Assembly: GCF_014203535.1 (NCBI RefSeq)
Contig: NZ_JACHJI010000022.1
Coordinates: 1 to 64,000 of the forward strand
Source of the DNA: Streptomyces griseomycini
Lineage (GTDB): Bacteria; Actinomycetota; Actinomycetes; Streptomycetales; Streptomycetaceae
Reading direction: 5' to 3'
DNA length: 64,000 nt
Of this stretch, positions 49,894 to 57,981 are shown in pieces. The translations under genes were made by a program, and so were the position numbers. The notes below the pieces were generated by a model that was not told the DNA's origin, did not search any database, and saw nothing but the letters and a program-made list of their open reading frames with translations. Each line of letters begins with the position of its first letter. Position 1 is the first letter of the stretch.

Positions 49894-49938
49894 GACCCCG
49901 GTACCGACCGAGACACCGGTACCGACCGAGACCCCGGC
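49885..49938. repeat. Three 18-bp tandem repeats across the mqnM stop
   Basis: Units ACCGA(C/T)... at 49885-49902, 49903-49920 and 49921-49938; the second and third read ACCGACCGAGAC(A/C)CCGG(T/C). In unit one a single C-to-T change creates the TGA that ends mqnM; otherwise the frame would run on through the repeats. Confidence 0.85.
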
Positions 49939-49998
49939 ACGGCAACGCACCACCTCTTCAGGAACTTTCATCCCTCTTCAGTGGAAGGCTTCGATTCG

Positions 49999-50457
49999 AT
50001 GGACGCGGTGGACAGGCAGCTCATCCAGGCCCTGAGGGAGAACGGCCGGGCCTCCTACGCGGAGCTGGGGCGCCTCGTCGGCCTGTCGGGACCCAGCGTC
50101 ACCGACCGCATCAACCGGCTGGAGGCGGCCGGTGTCATCACCGGTTACCGGGCCACCGTGGACTCCGCCTCGCTCGGCCTCGGCGTGACCGCACTGATCG
50201 GCATCTCGCTCTCGGACGCCGCCGACCACGAGGACGTGGCGCAGCGGCTGAAGGACCTGAGGGAGATCGAGGACTGCTGGTTCATCGCCGGCGACGACTC
50301 CTTCATGATCAAGGTACGGGCGACCGACGTGGACGGTCTGGAGCGGATCATCCGCCGGCTGTCCGGCACCAAGGGCGTCTCCCGGACCCGTACCACCATC
50401 GTGCTCTCCACGAAGTGGGAGAACCGCGTCGGTGAGCTGCCCGAAGAGGTCCACTAG
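49999..50457 (+). CDS. Lrp/AsnC-family regulator
   Basis: A 152-residue regulator. The HTH is MDAVDRQLIQALRENGRASY, then AELGRLVGLSGPSVTDRINR, and the RAM-type effector domain has VTALIGISLSDAADH and GDDSFMIKVRATDVDGLERI. I choose ATG 49999 with GGAAGG 9 bases upstream; GTG 49981 is also in frame. It lies between mqnM and mqnE, so it may control menaquinone genes or sense an amino acid linked to them; this is inferred from place only. Confidence 0.9.
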   Translation: MDAVDRQLIQALRENGRASYAELGRLVGLSGPSVTDRINRLEAAGVITGYRATVDSASLGLGVTALIGISLSDAADHEDVAQRLKDLREIEDCWFIAGDDSFMIKVRATDVDGLERIIRRLSGTKGVSRTRTTIVLSTKWENRVGELPEEVH

Positions 50458-50505
50458 CCGGGGCGTACGGTGGACGGAGTCTGCCTGAAGGAAAGAGGTA
50501 TCGGC

Positions 50506-51669
50506 ATGGACGTCGGGCTCAAGCGCGAGCTGGAGGAGAAGGTCAGGGCGGGTGTCCGCCTGACCCGTGAGGACGGCGTCGCGCTGTACGAGTCGGACGA
50601 CCTGGCCTGGCTGGGCGGGCTGGCGCACGAGGTGCGGACGCGGCTGAACGGCGACGTCGTGCACTTCAACGTCAACCGCCACCTCAACATGACGAACGTG
50701 TGCACCGCCTCCTGCGCGTACTGCTCCTTCCAGCGCAAGCCGGGGGAGAAGGACGCGTACACGATGCGCATCGAGGAGGCGGTGAAGCTCGCCAAGGAGA
50801 TGGAGTCGGAGAACCTGACCGAGCTGCACATCGTCAACGGGCTCCACCCCAACCTGCCGTGGCGCTACTACCCGCGGTCCCTGCGCGAGCTGAAGGCCGC
50901 CCTGCCGGACGTCTCGCTGAAGGCGTTCACCGCCACCGAGATCCACCACTTCGAGACGATCTCCGGGCTGTCCGCCTCGGAGATCCTCGACGAGCTGATC
51001 GACGCCGGTCTGGAGTCCCTCACCGGCGGCGGCGCGGAGATCTTCGACTGGGAGGTGCGGCAGCACATCGTCGACCACCGCACCCACTGGGAGGACTGGT
51101 CGCGCATCCACCGGCTGGCGCACGAGAAGGGGCTGAAGACCCCGTGCACCATGCTCTACGGCCACATCGAGGAGCCCCGCCACCGCGTGGACCACGTGCT
51201 GCGGCTGCGTGAGCTGCAGGACGAGACCGGCGGCTTCCAGGTCTTCATCCCGCTGCGCTACCAGCACGACTTCGTGGACGTGAAGGACGGCAAGGTCCGC
51301 AACCGCCTCCAGGCCCGGACCCAGATGGCCACCGGCGCGGAGGCGCTGAAGACCTTCGCCGTCTCCCGGCTGCTGTTCGACAACGTCCCGCACGTCAAGG
51401 TCTTCTGGGTGATGCACGGCGTGCAGACCGCGCAGCTGGCGCTGCAGCACGGCGCGGACGACATGGACGGCTCGGTGGTCGAGTACAAGATCACGCACGA
51501 CGCGGACAACTACGGCACCCCGAACAAGCTCACCCGCGAGGACCTCCTCGACCTGATCCGCGACGCCGGCTTCCGCCCGGTGGAGCGCAACACGCGGTAC
51601 GAGGTCATCCGGGAGTACGACGGCCCCGACCCGGCGCGCCGCGAGTCGCCGCAGCCGATGCGCGTGTGA
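50506..51669 (+). CDS. mqnE: Aminofutalosine synthase, radical SAM
   Basis: A 387-residue radical-SAM enzyme that builds aminofutalosine from 3-(1-carboxyvinyloxy)benzoate and SAM, the second step of the futalosine pathway. The 4Fe-4S site is Cys66, Cys70 and Cys73 (CTASCAYC). Family blocks include HIVNGLHPNLPWRYYPRSLR, TATEIHHFETISG, GGGAEIFDWEVR and PLRYQHDF. GAAAGAGG precedes the ATG. The match to the S. coelicolor order (Lrp then mqnE) supports the call over the related MqnC. Confidence 0.95.
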   Translation: MDVGLKRELEEKVRAGVRLTREDGVALYESDDLAWLGGLAHEVRTRLNGDVVHFNVNRHLNMTNVCTASCAYCSFQRKPGEKDAYTMRIEEAVKLAKEMESENLTELHIVNGLHPNLPWRYYPRSLRELKAALPDVSLKAFTATEIHHFETISGLSASEILDELIDAGLESLTGGGAEIFDWEVRQHIVDHRTHWEDWSRIHRLAHEKGLKTPCTMLYGHIEEPRHRVDHVLRLRELQDETGGFQVFIPLRYQHDFVDVKDGKVRNRLQARTQMATGAEALKTFAVSRLLFDNVPHVKVFWVMHGVQTAQLALQHGADDMDGSVVEYKITHDADNYGTPNKLTREDLLDLIRDAGFRPVERNTRYEVIREYDGPDPARRESPQPMRV

Positions 51670-51689
51670 GGGGGTTCCGCCCCTCGGTG

Positions 51690-52217
51690 CCCCCGGCAGC
51701 CGTGAGCCCGCGGACGACCTCCCCGAGGACCGCCGCGCCGCGGAGCCCCTCGTGCCCGCGCGGGGCGGTCTGCCCGCCCTGCGCGGGGCCGCCGCCGGCT
51801 GCCGGGGCTGCCCGCTGCACCGGGACGCCACCCGGACCGTCTTCGGCGCCGGGTCCGCCGACGCCCGCGTGATGCCCGTCGGTGAGCGGCCCGGCGACCA
51901 GGAGGACCGGCGGGGCAGGCCGTTCGCCGGGCCCGCCGGCTCGCCGCCGAGCCGGAGCTGACCGTGGTGCTGGGAGCGACCGCGGGGAAGGCGCTGCCCG
52001 GCCCGTCGTTCCGGGTCACGCAGGTGCGCGGCACGGTGCTGGAGGAGGAGGTCCACGGCCGTCCCGAGCGGCTGGCCCCCACCGTGCGCCCTCCCCCTGG
52101 CCCTCGGCTCCGCTCGAGCCGGGGACACCCCCAGCGGTGCTGCGGGCGGACGACCGGGAGGCGGCGTACCGAGGGCCGGTCGCGGACCTGGAAATCGCGG
52201 CGCAAGCCCTTGGGTAA
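51690..52217 (+). pseudogene. Decayed UdgX/family-4 uracil-DNA glycosylase gene
   Basis: The N-terminal part LPALRGAAAGCRGCPLHRDA then TRTVFGAGSADARVM and GERPGDQEDRRGRPFAGPAG carries the iron-sulfur Cys and the GE(Q)PGDQED motif. The frame then jumps, by a deletion, to PELTVVLGATAGKALPGPSF and RPERLAPTV. Where HPSAVLRADD is expected, a GC-rich palindromic segment is inserted; VLRADDREAAYRGPVADLEI follows in another frame and ends at 52217. The uracil-binding middle third is gone. Confidence 0.8.
52091..52132. repeat. REP-like palindromic insert
   Basis: About 42 bases containing CCCTCGGCTCCGCTCGAGCC and ending GGGGACACCCCCA. It closely resembles the short interspersed palindromes (ctcggctccgctcgag-type) I recall from many Streptomyces intergenic regions. 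Here it splits the HPS motif of the glycosylase pseudogene. Confidence 0.55.
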
Positions 52218-52221
52218 TGGC

Positions 52222-52227
52222 TACGAT
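52222..52227 (+). promoter_or_regulatory. -10 box for a leaderless GNAT message
   Basis: TACGAT lies six bases before the ATG of the acetyltransferase gene, with no ribosome site between, which fits leaderless transcription. Confidence 0.5.
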
Positions 52228-52233
52228 CGCCAC

Positions 52234-52758
52234 ATGCCCCTTACTTTCACGCTTGACCCCGCCATCACCCCCGAGCTCCGCGACGGCATCCTCGACCTCT
52301 GGACCGACGTCACCAACGCGGGCGGGGCGGTCGGCTTCGTGCCGCCGGTGACGCGGGACGAGATCCGCCCCGGGCTGGTGCGGCAGTTCGCGTCCATGGT
52401 GGAGGAGCGCTCCCGTCTGCTCGTCGGGCACGACGAGGAGGGCCGGGTGGCCGCGACGGCGTTCCTCACCTCCAACGGCCACCCCCTGATGACCCACTGG
52501 ATCTGGCTCTACACGGTGATGGTCCACCCCCGCCACCAGGGCAAGGGCCACGGCCGCGACCTGCTGGCCGCCGCCGAGCGGGCCGCCCGCACCCTCGACG
52601 GCGTCGAGGCGATACGGCTCGCCTGCCGCGGCGGACTCGGCCTGGAGCGCTTCTACGCGTCCTGCGGTTACAAGGAGGTCGGCCGGGTCCCGGGCGCGAT
52701 CCGCGTGGCTCCCGGCGACGACCGGGACGACGTGATCATGCTGCTGCCGCTGACCTGA
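52234..52758 (+). CDS. GNAT-family N-acetyltransferase
   Basis: A 174-residue acetyltransferase. The acetyl-CoA-binding motif A is VMVHPRHQGKGHGRDLLAAA (R/Q-x-x-G-x-G), and motif B is AIRLACRGGLGLERFYASCG ahead of YKEVGRVPG. The acceptor is unknown. No ribosome site is seen before ATG 52234 (leaderless). The upstream neighbour is a pseudogene, so this gene must use its own promoter. Confidence 0.9.
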   Translation: MPLTFTLDPAITPELRDGILDLWTDVTNAGGAVGFVPPVTRDEIRPGLVRQFASMVEERSRLLVGHDEEGRVAATAFLTSNGHPLMTHWIWLYTVMVHPRHQGKGHGRDLLAAAERAARTLDGVEAIRLACRGGLGLERFYASCGYKEVGRVPGAIRVAPGDDRDDVIMLLPLT

Positions 52759-52855
52759 GGTCCGCACCCCGCTGAAAGATCCCCTACCGGTCGTGCTTCA
52801 CTGGACAGCGTCCCTTTGGGACGTTTCTGACCGTACGCAGGGAAGAGTGGATGAG

Positions 52856-53179
52856 ATGCTCCGCTACACGCTGATGCGCCTCGGGATCTTCGTGGGCTGC
52901 CTCGTGGTCGTCTGGGGCCTCGTCTACTCCGGCCTCGCCCCGCGCGGCCTCGGTGACTCCAACGGCCTGTGGATCGTCCTGCTCGCTCTGGTGGTCTCGG
53001 CCCCGATCAGCTTCGTCGTGCTCCGCAAGGAGCGGGACCGGGCCTCCGAGCGGATCGTGCGGCGGATGGACCGGGCCAAGGCGAACCTGGAGGCCAACCG
53101 CAACCAGGAGGACGACGCCGACGACGCCGCCCGCGCGCAGGGCCGGACGCAGGCCCAGGCCCAGGGCCAGGCCTCGTAA
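52856..53179 (+). CDS. DUF4229 family membrane protein
   Basis: A 107-residue protein with two helices (MRLGIFVGCLVVVWGLVYSG; LWIVLLALVVSAPISFVVL) and a charged cytoplasmic tail starting RKERDRASERIVRRM, ending in an AQGRTQAQAQGQAS stretch. This is the DUF4229 layout, of unknown function. GGAAGAG lies upstream; GTG 52847 is an alternative start. It is followed by a terminator. Confidence 0.85.
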   Translation: MLRYTLMRLGIFVGCLVVVWGLVYSGLAPRGLGDSNGLWIVLLALVVSAPISFVVLRKERDRASERIVRRMDRAKANLEANRNQEDDADDAARAQGRTQAQAQGQAS

Positions 53180-53207
53180 GCTTCGTCACACCGCGCAGCA
53201 GCCGTAC

Positions 53208-53246
53208 AGCGCCCCGGTTTCCGAAACCCCCGGAAACCGGGGCGCT
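53208..53246 (+). terminator. Terminator after DUF4229 gene
   Basis: A perfect 16-bp stem, 53208-53223 with 53231-53246 (AGCGCCCCGGTTTCCG), with a 7-base loop and TTGTGTTG following, typical of a factor-independent terminator. Confidence 0.9.
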
Positions 53247-53291
53247 TTGTGTTGTACGGGTACTCTTCACCCTGCGCCTCTGAAAGCGAGG

Positions 53292-53308
53292 CTTTGGGTA
53301 TCCCAAAG
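53292..53308 (+). promoter_or_regulatory. Operator-like palindrome
   Basis: CTTTGGG-TAT-CCCAAAG is a perfect 7-bp dyad in the promoter region of the symporter gene, upstream of its leader peptide. A regulator-binding site is plausible. Confidence 0.5.
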
Positions 53309-53374
53309 TTCAGGTGTTACGGTTTTCCGGTGAAGTCAGCAGCCGTGTTCCCCACACCCCGGAGTGTTCCGCTC

Positions 53375-53431
53375 GTGGCGCGCCTGCACGTGGACCTCTG
53401 CCGGGTCGTCTCCGCGGGCTGTCGTCCCTGA
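53375..53431 (+). CDS. Cysteine-containing leader peptide
   Basis: An 18-codon ORF from GTG 53375, with GGAG upstream, encoding VARLHVDLCRVVSAGCRP. It matches the RLHVDL-x-R-x-x-S-x-x-C leader peptides that precede sulfur and transport genes in streptomycetes and act by cysteine-dependent attenuation or translational control in actinobacteria. It lies 54 bases before the symporter start. Confidence 0.65.
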   Translation: MARLHVDLCRVVSAGCRP

Positions 53432-53485
53432 CGCCTCCGCGCCCGAGCACCACGTCACCTTCCCCCGCGTCCCCTTCATCGGAGC

Positions 53486-54802
53486 ATGTCCGTGTCCACG
53501 AACACGAAGCCCTCGCTGTCCTTCCGGGCACCCTTCTGGGCCCAGATACTCGCCGGTCTCGTCCTCGGCGTCCTGCTCGGCTGGCTCGCCCGCAGTCAGG
53601 ACGTCTCCTGGCTGGTCACCACCCTCGAGAAGGTCGGCGGGACCTTCATCGGCCTGCTGAAGCTCGCCGTCGCCCCGCTCGTCTTCTTCGCGATCCTGGT
53701 CTCCATCACCAACCTGCGGAAGGTCAACAACGCGGCCCGCCTGGCCTCGCGGACCCTCCTCTGGTTCATGATCACCTCGCTGGTCGCGGTGGCCATCGGC
53801 CTCACCATCGGCCTGGTCACCAACCCCGGCGCGGGCACCGGCCTCACCCCGGCCGACGGGGCCGAGCCGGAGAAGACCGGCTCCTGGATCGACTTCCTCA
53901 CCGGCATCGTGCCGACCGACGTGATCACGCCGTTCACCGAGCTGAACGTGCTGCAGATCGTCTTCATGGCCGCCGTCGCCGGCATCGCCGCCCTCCAGCT
54001 CGGCGAGAAGGCCCAGCCGATCCTCACCCTGAGCGAGTCCGTCCTCGAACTCCTCCAGAAGGCCCTGTGGTGGGTCATCCGCCTGGCCCCGCTCGGCACC
54101 GTCGGCCTCATCGGCAACGCGATCGCCACCTACGGCTGGGACCTGATCGGCAAGTACGCCACCTTCACCGCCGACATCTACGTCGGCTGCCTGATCGTCC
54201 TCTTCGGCGTCTACCCGGCGCTGCTGGCGACCGTCGCCAAGGTCAACCCGGTGCAGTTCTTCAAGGGCGCCTGGCCCGCGATCCAGCTGGCCTTCGTCTC
54301 CCGCTCCTCCGTCGGCACCATGCCGCTGACCCAGAAGGTCACCGAGCGCCTGGGCGTGCCCAAGGAGTACGCGTCCTTCGCCGTCCCGTTCGGCGCGACC
54401 ACCAAGATGGACGGCTGCGCCGCGATCTACCCCGCGATCGCCGCGATCTTCGTCGCCCAGATCTTCGACATCCAGCTCGGCGTCGGCGACTACCTGCTGA
54501 TCGCGTTCGTCTCGGTGGTCGGCTCCGCCGCCACGGCCGGCCTCACCGGCGCGACGGTCATGCTGACCCTCACCCTCTCCACGCTCGGCCTGCCCATGGA
54601 GGGCGTCGGCCTGCTGCTCGCGATCGACCCGGTCCTGGACATGATCCGCACCGCCACCAACGTCGCCGGACAAGCCCTGGTGCCGGTCGTCGTCTCCGCC
54701 CGCGAGGGCCTGCTGGACCGCGACGCCTACGACACGGTCCAGGCCTCCCCGGTCGACGACACCCCGGCCGACGAGCCCCGGCGGGTCCCCGCGGCGGCCT
54801 GA
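53486..54802 (+). CDS. Dicarboxylate/amino acid:cation symporter (DAACS)
   Basis: A 438-residue transporter of the glutamate/dicarboxylate family. It has N-terminal helices (AQILAGLVLGVLLGWLA), the re-entrant loop serine-rich motif FVSRSSVGTMPLTQKV, then VPFGATTKMDGCAAIYPAIA, and the second loop AATAGLTGATVMLTLT with LLLAIDPVLDMIRTATNVAG. Substrates in the family include C4-dicarboxylates, glutamate and cystine. The cysteine-type leader peptide upstream favours a cystine or sulfur link here; that is inference. A perfect terminator follows. Confidence 0.9.
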   Translation: MSVSTNTKPSLSFRAPFWAQILAGLVLGVLLGWLARSQDVSWLVTTLEKVGGTFIGLLKLAVAPLVFFAILVSITNLRKVNNAARLASRTLLWFMITSLVAVAIGLTIGLVTNPGAGTGLTPADGAEPEKTGSWIDFLTGIVPTDVITPFTELNVLQIVFMAAVAGIAALQLGEKAQPILTLSESVLELLQKALWWVIRLAPLGTVGLIGNAIATYGWDLIGKYATFTADIYVGCLIVLFGVYPALLATVAKVNPVQFFKGAWPAIQLAFVSRSSVGTMPLTQKVTERLGVPKEYASFAVPFGATTKMDGCAAIYPAIAAIFVAQIFDIQLGVGDYLLIAFVSVVGSAATAGLTGATVMLTLTLSTLGLPMEGVGLLLAIDPVLDMIRTATNVAGQALVPVVVSAREGLLDRDAYDTVQASPVDDTPADEPRRVPAAA

Positions 54803-54821
54803 CCGCCCCGCGGCCCCCCGA

Positions 54822-54865
54822 CGTCCGCCCGCGGCAGCCCGACGCACGGCTGCCGCGGGCGGACG
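54822..54865 (+). terminator. Terminator after the symporter gene
   Basis: A perfect 18-bp stem (54822-54839 with 54848-54865, arm CGTCCGCCCGCGGCAGCC) and an 8-base loop, 20 bases after the stop codon. Confidence 0.88.
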
Positions 54866-54973
54866 CGCGTCCACGGGGCCGGTCCGCGGCCGACGGGCGC
54901 GTCCGCCCCGCGGGTGTCCGATGAGCGTCGCCGCCGGGCGGGGGGACGGCCGCGGGCCCGTACGCTAATCCGC

Positions 54974-55678
54974 ATGGGTGCCGTGAAGACCAAGCGGATG
55001 CCGCGTGCGGTCCGCGAACAGCAGATGCTGGACGCCGCCGTGCGGACCTTCGGCCAGCGGGGGTACATGGCCGCGTCGATGGACGAGATCGCCGAACTGG
55101 CGGGTGTGTCCAAGCCGTTGGTCTACCTGTATCTGAACTCCAAGGAAGACCTGTTCACCGCCTGCATCCGCCGGGAGGCGAAGGCCCTCACCGAGGCGGT
55201 GCGCGCCGGCGTCCGCCCGGGCCTGCCCGCTGACCGCCAGCTCTGGTCCGGCCTGACGGCGTTCTTCACGCACACCGCGCTCCACCCCGACGGCTGGTCC
55301 GTGCTGCACCTCCAGGCCCGCACGCACGGCGAGGTCTTCGCCGCCGAGGTCGCCGCGATGCGCGCGGAGATCGTGGCGTTCGTGACCCAGCTCATCCTCG
55401 CCGCCGCCCGCGAGGCGCACCGCGACCCCGACCTCCCCGAGCGCGAGGTCGCCGGGCTCGCGGAGGCCCTGGTCGGCGCCGCCGAGTCGCTCGCCGACTG
55501 GGCCAACGCCACCCCCGGCGTCACGGCCCGGCAGTCCGCGGCCACGCTGATGAACTTTGCCTGGGCGGGACTGGGCGACCTGATGGCGGGTCGCCGCTGG
55601 TCACCGCCGGAGGAGGACGACTCCCCGGAGGCCGGGACCGGCACGGCTCACGCCGGACGCACGTCCCCCGTCAGGTGA
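54974..55678 (+). CDS. TetR/AcrR-family regulator
   Basis: A 234-residue repressor: REQQMLDAAVRTFGQRGYMA then MDEIAELAGVSKPLVYLYLNSKEDLF is the HTH. The effector half has HPDGWSVLHLQARTHGEVFA. A TACGCT hexamer ends 7 bases before ATG 54974 and no ribosome site is seen, so the message may be leaderless. It is convergent with, and overlaps by 31 bases, the MaoC gene of a fatty-acid cluster that it may control. Confidence 0.9.
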   Translation: MGAVKTKRMPRAVREQQMLDAAVRTFGQRGYMAASMDEIAELAGVSKPLVYLYLNSKEDLFTACIRREAKALTEAVRAGVRPGLPADRQLWSGLTAFFTHTALHPDGWSVLHLQARTHGEVFAAEVAAMRAEIVAFVTQLILAAAREAHRDPDLPEREVAGLAEALVGAAESLADWANATPGVTARQSAATLMNFAWAGLGDLMAGRRWSPPEEDDSPEAGTGTAHAGRTSPVR

Positions 55679-56556
55679 ACCCGGTCACCGGCCCCCCGTA
55701 GCTCGAAGCGCCCGTCCCGCGCCGCGTACGTCACCGTCCCCGGCAGCAGGACCGGCGCCTGGAAGTCCGCCCGCACCACCGCCGCGTCCGGGACCCCGTG
55801 CGCGGCGAGGCAGCGGGCCACCGTCCACATGCCGTGCGCGATGGCCCGGGGGAAGCCGAAGAGGCGCGCGGTGAGCGGGTGCAGGTGGATCGGGTTGCGG
55901 TCGCCGGAGGCGGCGCCGTACCGGCGCCCGAGGTCCCCGGCCAGCCGCCACTCGTCCACGGCGGGCAGCGGCTCGTACGGCTCGCGCTCCTCCCGCGCCG
56001 GGTGGTGCGCGGCGTCCTGCCCGGAGGTCCGGTGCCGGGCCAGGTACGTGCTCCGCGACTCCCACACGACCTCCTCGCCGTCCCGCACCTCGGTGACCAC
56101 GGCGGCCTCGGTGCCGCGCCGGTGCGGCGCCAGGTCCTCGACGCGCACCGACAGGTCGTACGCGCCCGTGACCGGCAGCGGCCGGTGGCGGGTGATCCCG
56201 ATCGACGTGTGGACCAGTCCGAGCAGCGGCAGCGGGAAGTCCCGGCCGCTCATCAGCCGCATGGCCAGGGGGAAGCCCAGCACGTGCGGATACGTCGGCG
56301 GCAGCGTGTCCGCCCCGGCCGGGAAGCCGCACACCCTCGCGTACGCGGCCGACCGCGCGGGGTCGGCCCGCAGCCCGGGCAGCACCAGCCGGGTGCGGGG
56401 GAAGGGCGCGTCGGGGCGGGGCCGCCTGAAGGGGGACAGCAGGGCGCCCCGGGCGAGCAGCGGGGCCAGGGCGGGGGGTGCGGTGAGCACGACGGGGGGT
56501 GCGGGGGGCGTCGAGGGTGCCGGACGTGCGGGGTCCGCGGATGCCACGGTGCTCAC
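55648..56556 (-). CDS. MaoC-type hydratase (HtdX-like)
   Basis: A 302-residue double-hotdog hydratase. The catalytic hydratase-2 motif is YGAASGDRNPIHLHPLTARLFGFPRAIAHGM (shown here as YGAASGDRNPIHLHP and AIAHGMW) in the C-terminal half. The N-terminal half has PLPLLGLVHTSIGITRHRPL. It hydrates 2-enoyl thioesters to 3-hydroxyacyl forms. GTG 56556 overlaps the stop of the large FabG gene. The order hydratase, large reductase, divergent thiolase resembles htdX-fabG4-fadA2 of M. tuberculosis. Confidence 0.88.
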   Translation of the reverse strand: MSTVASADPARPAPSTPPAPPVVLTAPPALAPLLARGALLSPFRRPRPDAPFPRTRLVLPGLRADPARSAAYARVCGFPAGADTLPPTYPHVLGFPLAMRLMSGRDFPLPLLGLVHTSIGITRHRPLPVTGAYDLSVRVEDLAPHRRGTEAAVVTEVRDGEEVVWESRSTYLARHRTSGQDAAHHPAREEREPYEPLPAVDEWRLAGDLGRRYGAASGDRNPIHLHPLTARLFGFPRAIAHGMWTVARCLAAHGVPDAAVVRADFQAPVLLPGTVTYAARDGRFELRGAGDRVHLTGDVRPA

Positions 56557-57860
56557 GCTCCCAGCAGGCTCTGGCCGCAGACCCGCACCACCTGGCCGTT
56601 CACCGCGGCCGAGGCCGGGTGGGCGAGCCAGGCGGTGGTCTCGGCGACGTCGGCCGGCAGACCGCCCTGCGCGAGGGAGTTCATCCGGCGGCCCGCCTCC
56701 CGGATGAACAGCGGGACGGCGGCCGTCATCCGCGTCTCGATGAACCCGGGCGCGACCGCGTTCACCGTCACCCCGTGCTCGGCGAGCGCGCGCGGCGCGA
56801 GGGACCGGACCAGGCCGACGACGCCCGCCTTGCTCGCCCCGTAGTTGGTCTGCCCGGCGTTGCCGGCGATGCCCGCGATGGAGGCCGTGGCGACGATCCG
56901 GCCGCCCCGCCGCAGCGTCCCGGCGCGGAGCAGCGCGTCGGTCGTGCGCAGCACGCTCGCCAGGTTCACCTCCAGCACCTGGGTCCACCGCTCGGCGGGC
57001 ATGTTGACCAGTCGCCGGTCACGGGTGACGCCCGCGTTGTGGACGAGCACGTCGAGGCCGTCGGGGAGGGCGTCGGCGATCCGGGCGCCCGCGTCGGCGG
57101 CGGTGACGTCGAGCGGGAGCGCGAGGCCGCCGAGCCGTTCGGCGACGCGTCGTGCGTCCTGCTCGGCCTGCGGCACGTCGAGGACGACCACCTTGGCGCC
57201 GTCCCGGGCCAGCGTCTCGGCGACCGCCTCCCCGATGCCGCGCGCGGCGCCGGTGACCAGGGCGGTGCGGCCGGCCAGCGGGTGGTCCCGGTCGTGGGGG
57301 GCGGCGGGCCCGGGTGCGCCGACCTCGATCACCTGGCCGCTGACGTAGGCGGACCTGGGGGAGAGGAGGAAGCGGAGGGTGGACTCGGCGGCGGCGGCGT
57401 CGGTGAGGCGGACCAGGTTCACGGTCCTGCCCCGGCCGATCTCCTTGCCGAGGGAGCGGGTGAAGCCCTCCAGCGCCTGCTGGGCGGCGGCCTGGTGGTG
57501 GTCGGCGGCGTCGAGCGGGGCGCCCAGCACCACGACCCGGCCGCTCGCGGTGACCGACCGCACGACGGGGTGCAGGGCCGCGTGCACCCCCGCGAGCCCT
57601 TCGACGTCCCGGATCCCACTGGCGTCCAGGACGACGGCGGCCGGCCGCCCCGAGACGTCGTCCGTGCCCAGTCCGGTGCGGGCGAGGACGGGGGCGAGGT
57701 CGAGGTCGGACTCGCCCGCGGTGAGGTGGAGCAGACCGCCCTCCAGGTGCGGCCGCTCGGGCGACCAGCGCCGCAGCGGCGCGGGCTGGGGGAGCCCCAG
57801 GCGACGGGTCAGGAAGCGGCCGGGCGCGGTGCCGGTGAAGCTCAGGTAGCGGTCGGCCAT
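56553..57860 (-). CDS. High-molecular-weight 3-oxoacyl reductase (FabG4-like)
   Basis: A 435-residue two-domain SDR. The N-terminal half (about 190 residues) is a flavodoxin-like Rossmann domain without the GxxxGxG core. The C-terminal half is a working SDR: LVTGAARGIGEAVAETLA, HNAGVTRDR, the catalytic Ser in ATASIAGIAGNAG and Tyr-x3-Lys in TNYGASKAG, and a C-terminal VNGQVVRVCG. This size and layout match FabG4 of mycobacteria, which reduces long acyl 3-keto thioesters with NADH. GGGAG precedes ATG 57860. Confidence 0.9.
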   Translation of the reverse strand: MADRYLSFTGTAPGRFLTRRLGLPQPAPLRRWSPERPHLEGGLLHLTAGESDLDLAPVLARTGLGTDDVSGRPAAVVLDASGIRDVEGLAGVHAALHPVVRSVTASGRVVVLGAPLDAADHHQAAAQQALEGFTRSLGKEIGRGRTVNLVRLTDAAAAESTLRFLLSPRSAYVSGQVIEVGAPGPAAPHDRDHPLAGRTALVTGAARGIGEAVAETLARDGAKVVVLDVPQAEQDARRVAERLGGLALPLDVTAADAGARIADALPDGLDVLVHNAGVTRDRRLVNMPAERWTQVLEVNLASVLRTTDALLRAGTLRRGGRIVATASIAGIAGNAGQTNYGASKAGVVGLVRSLAPRALAEHGVTVNAVAPGFIETRMTAAVPLFIREAGRRMNSLAQGGLPADVAETTAWLAHPASAAVNGQVVRVCGQSLLGA

Positions 57861-57921
57861 GAAGGACTCCCAGCGGGTGCGAAGGGCTGGCTCTGGACTC
57901 ACTGCGGTGCTTACCCCACCG

Positions 57922-57937
57922 CTTACTCTGGAGTAAG
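57922..57937. promoter_or_regulatory. Operator for the divergent fatty-acid genes
   Basis: CTTACTC-TG-GAGTAAG is a perfect 7-bp dyad between the FabG-like and thiolase genes. Related half sites (GCTTACC at 57909 and GGTAAG at 57947) flank it. TTACT...AGTAA operators are common for TetR-type fatty-acid regulators. Confidence 0.65.
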
Positions 57938-57981
57938 GTTACCGAAGGTAAGACTATGTCACCGGTGAGGAGCAGGTCGAG

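Noticed and set aside
49885..49938. Terminator or integration site at the 18-bp repeats
   Set aside because: The repeats are direct, not inverted, and there is no integrase nearby.
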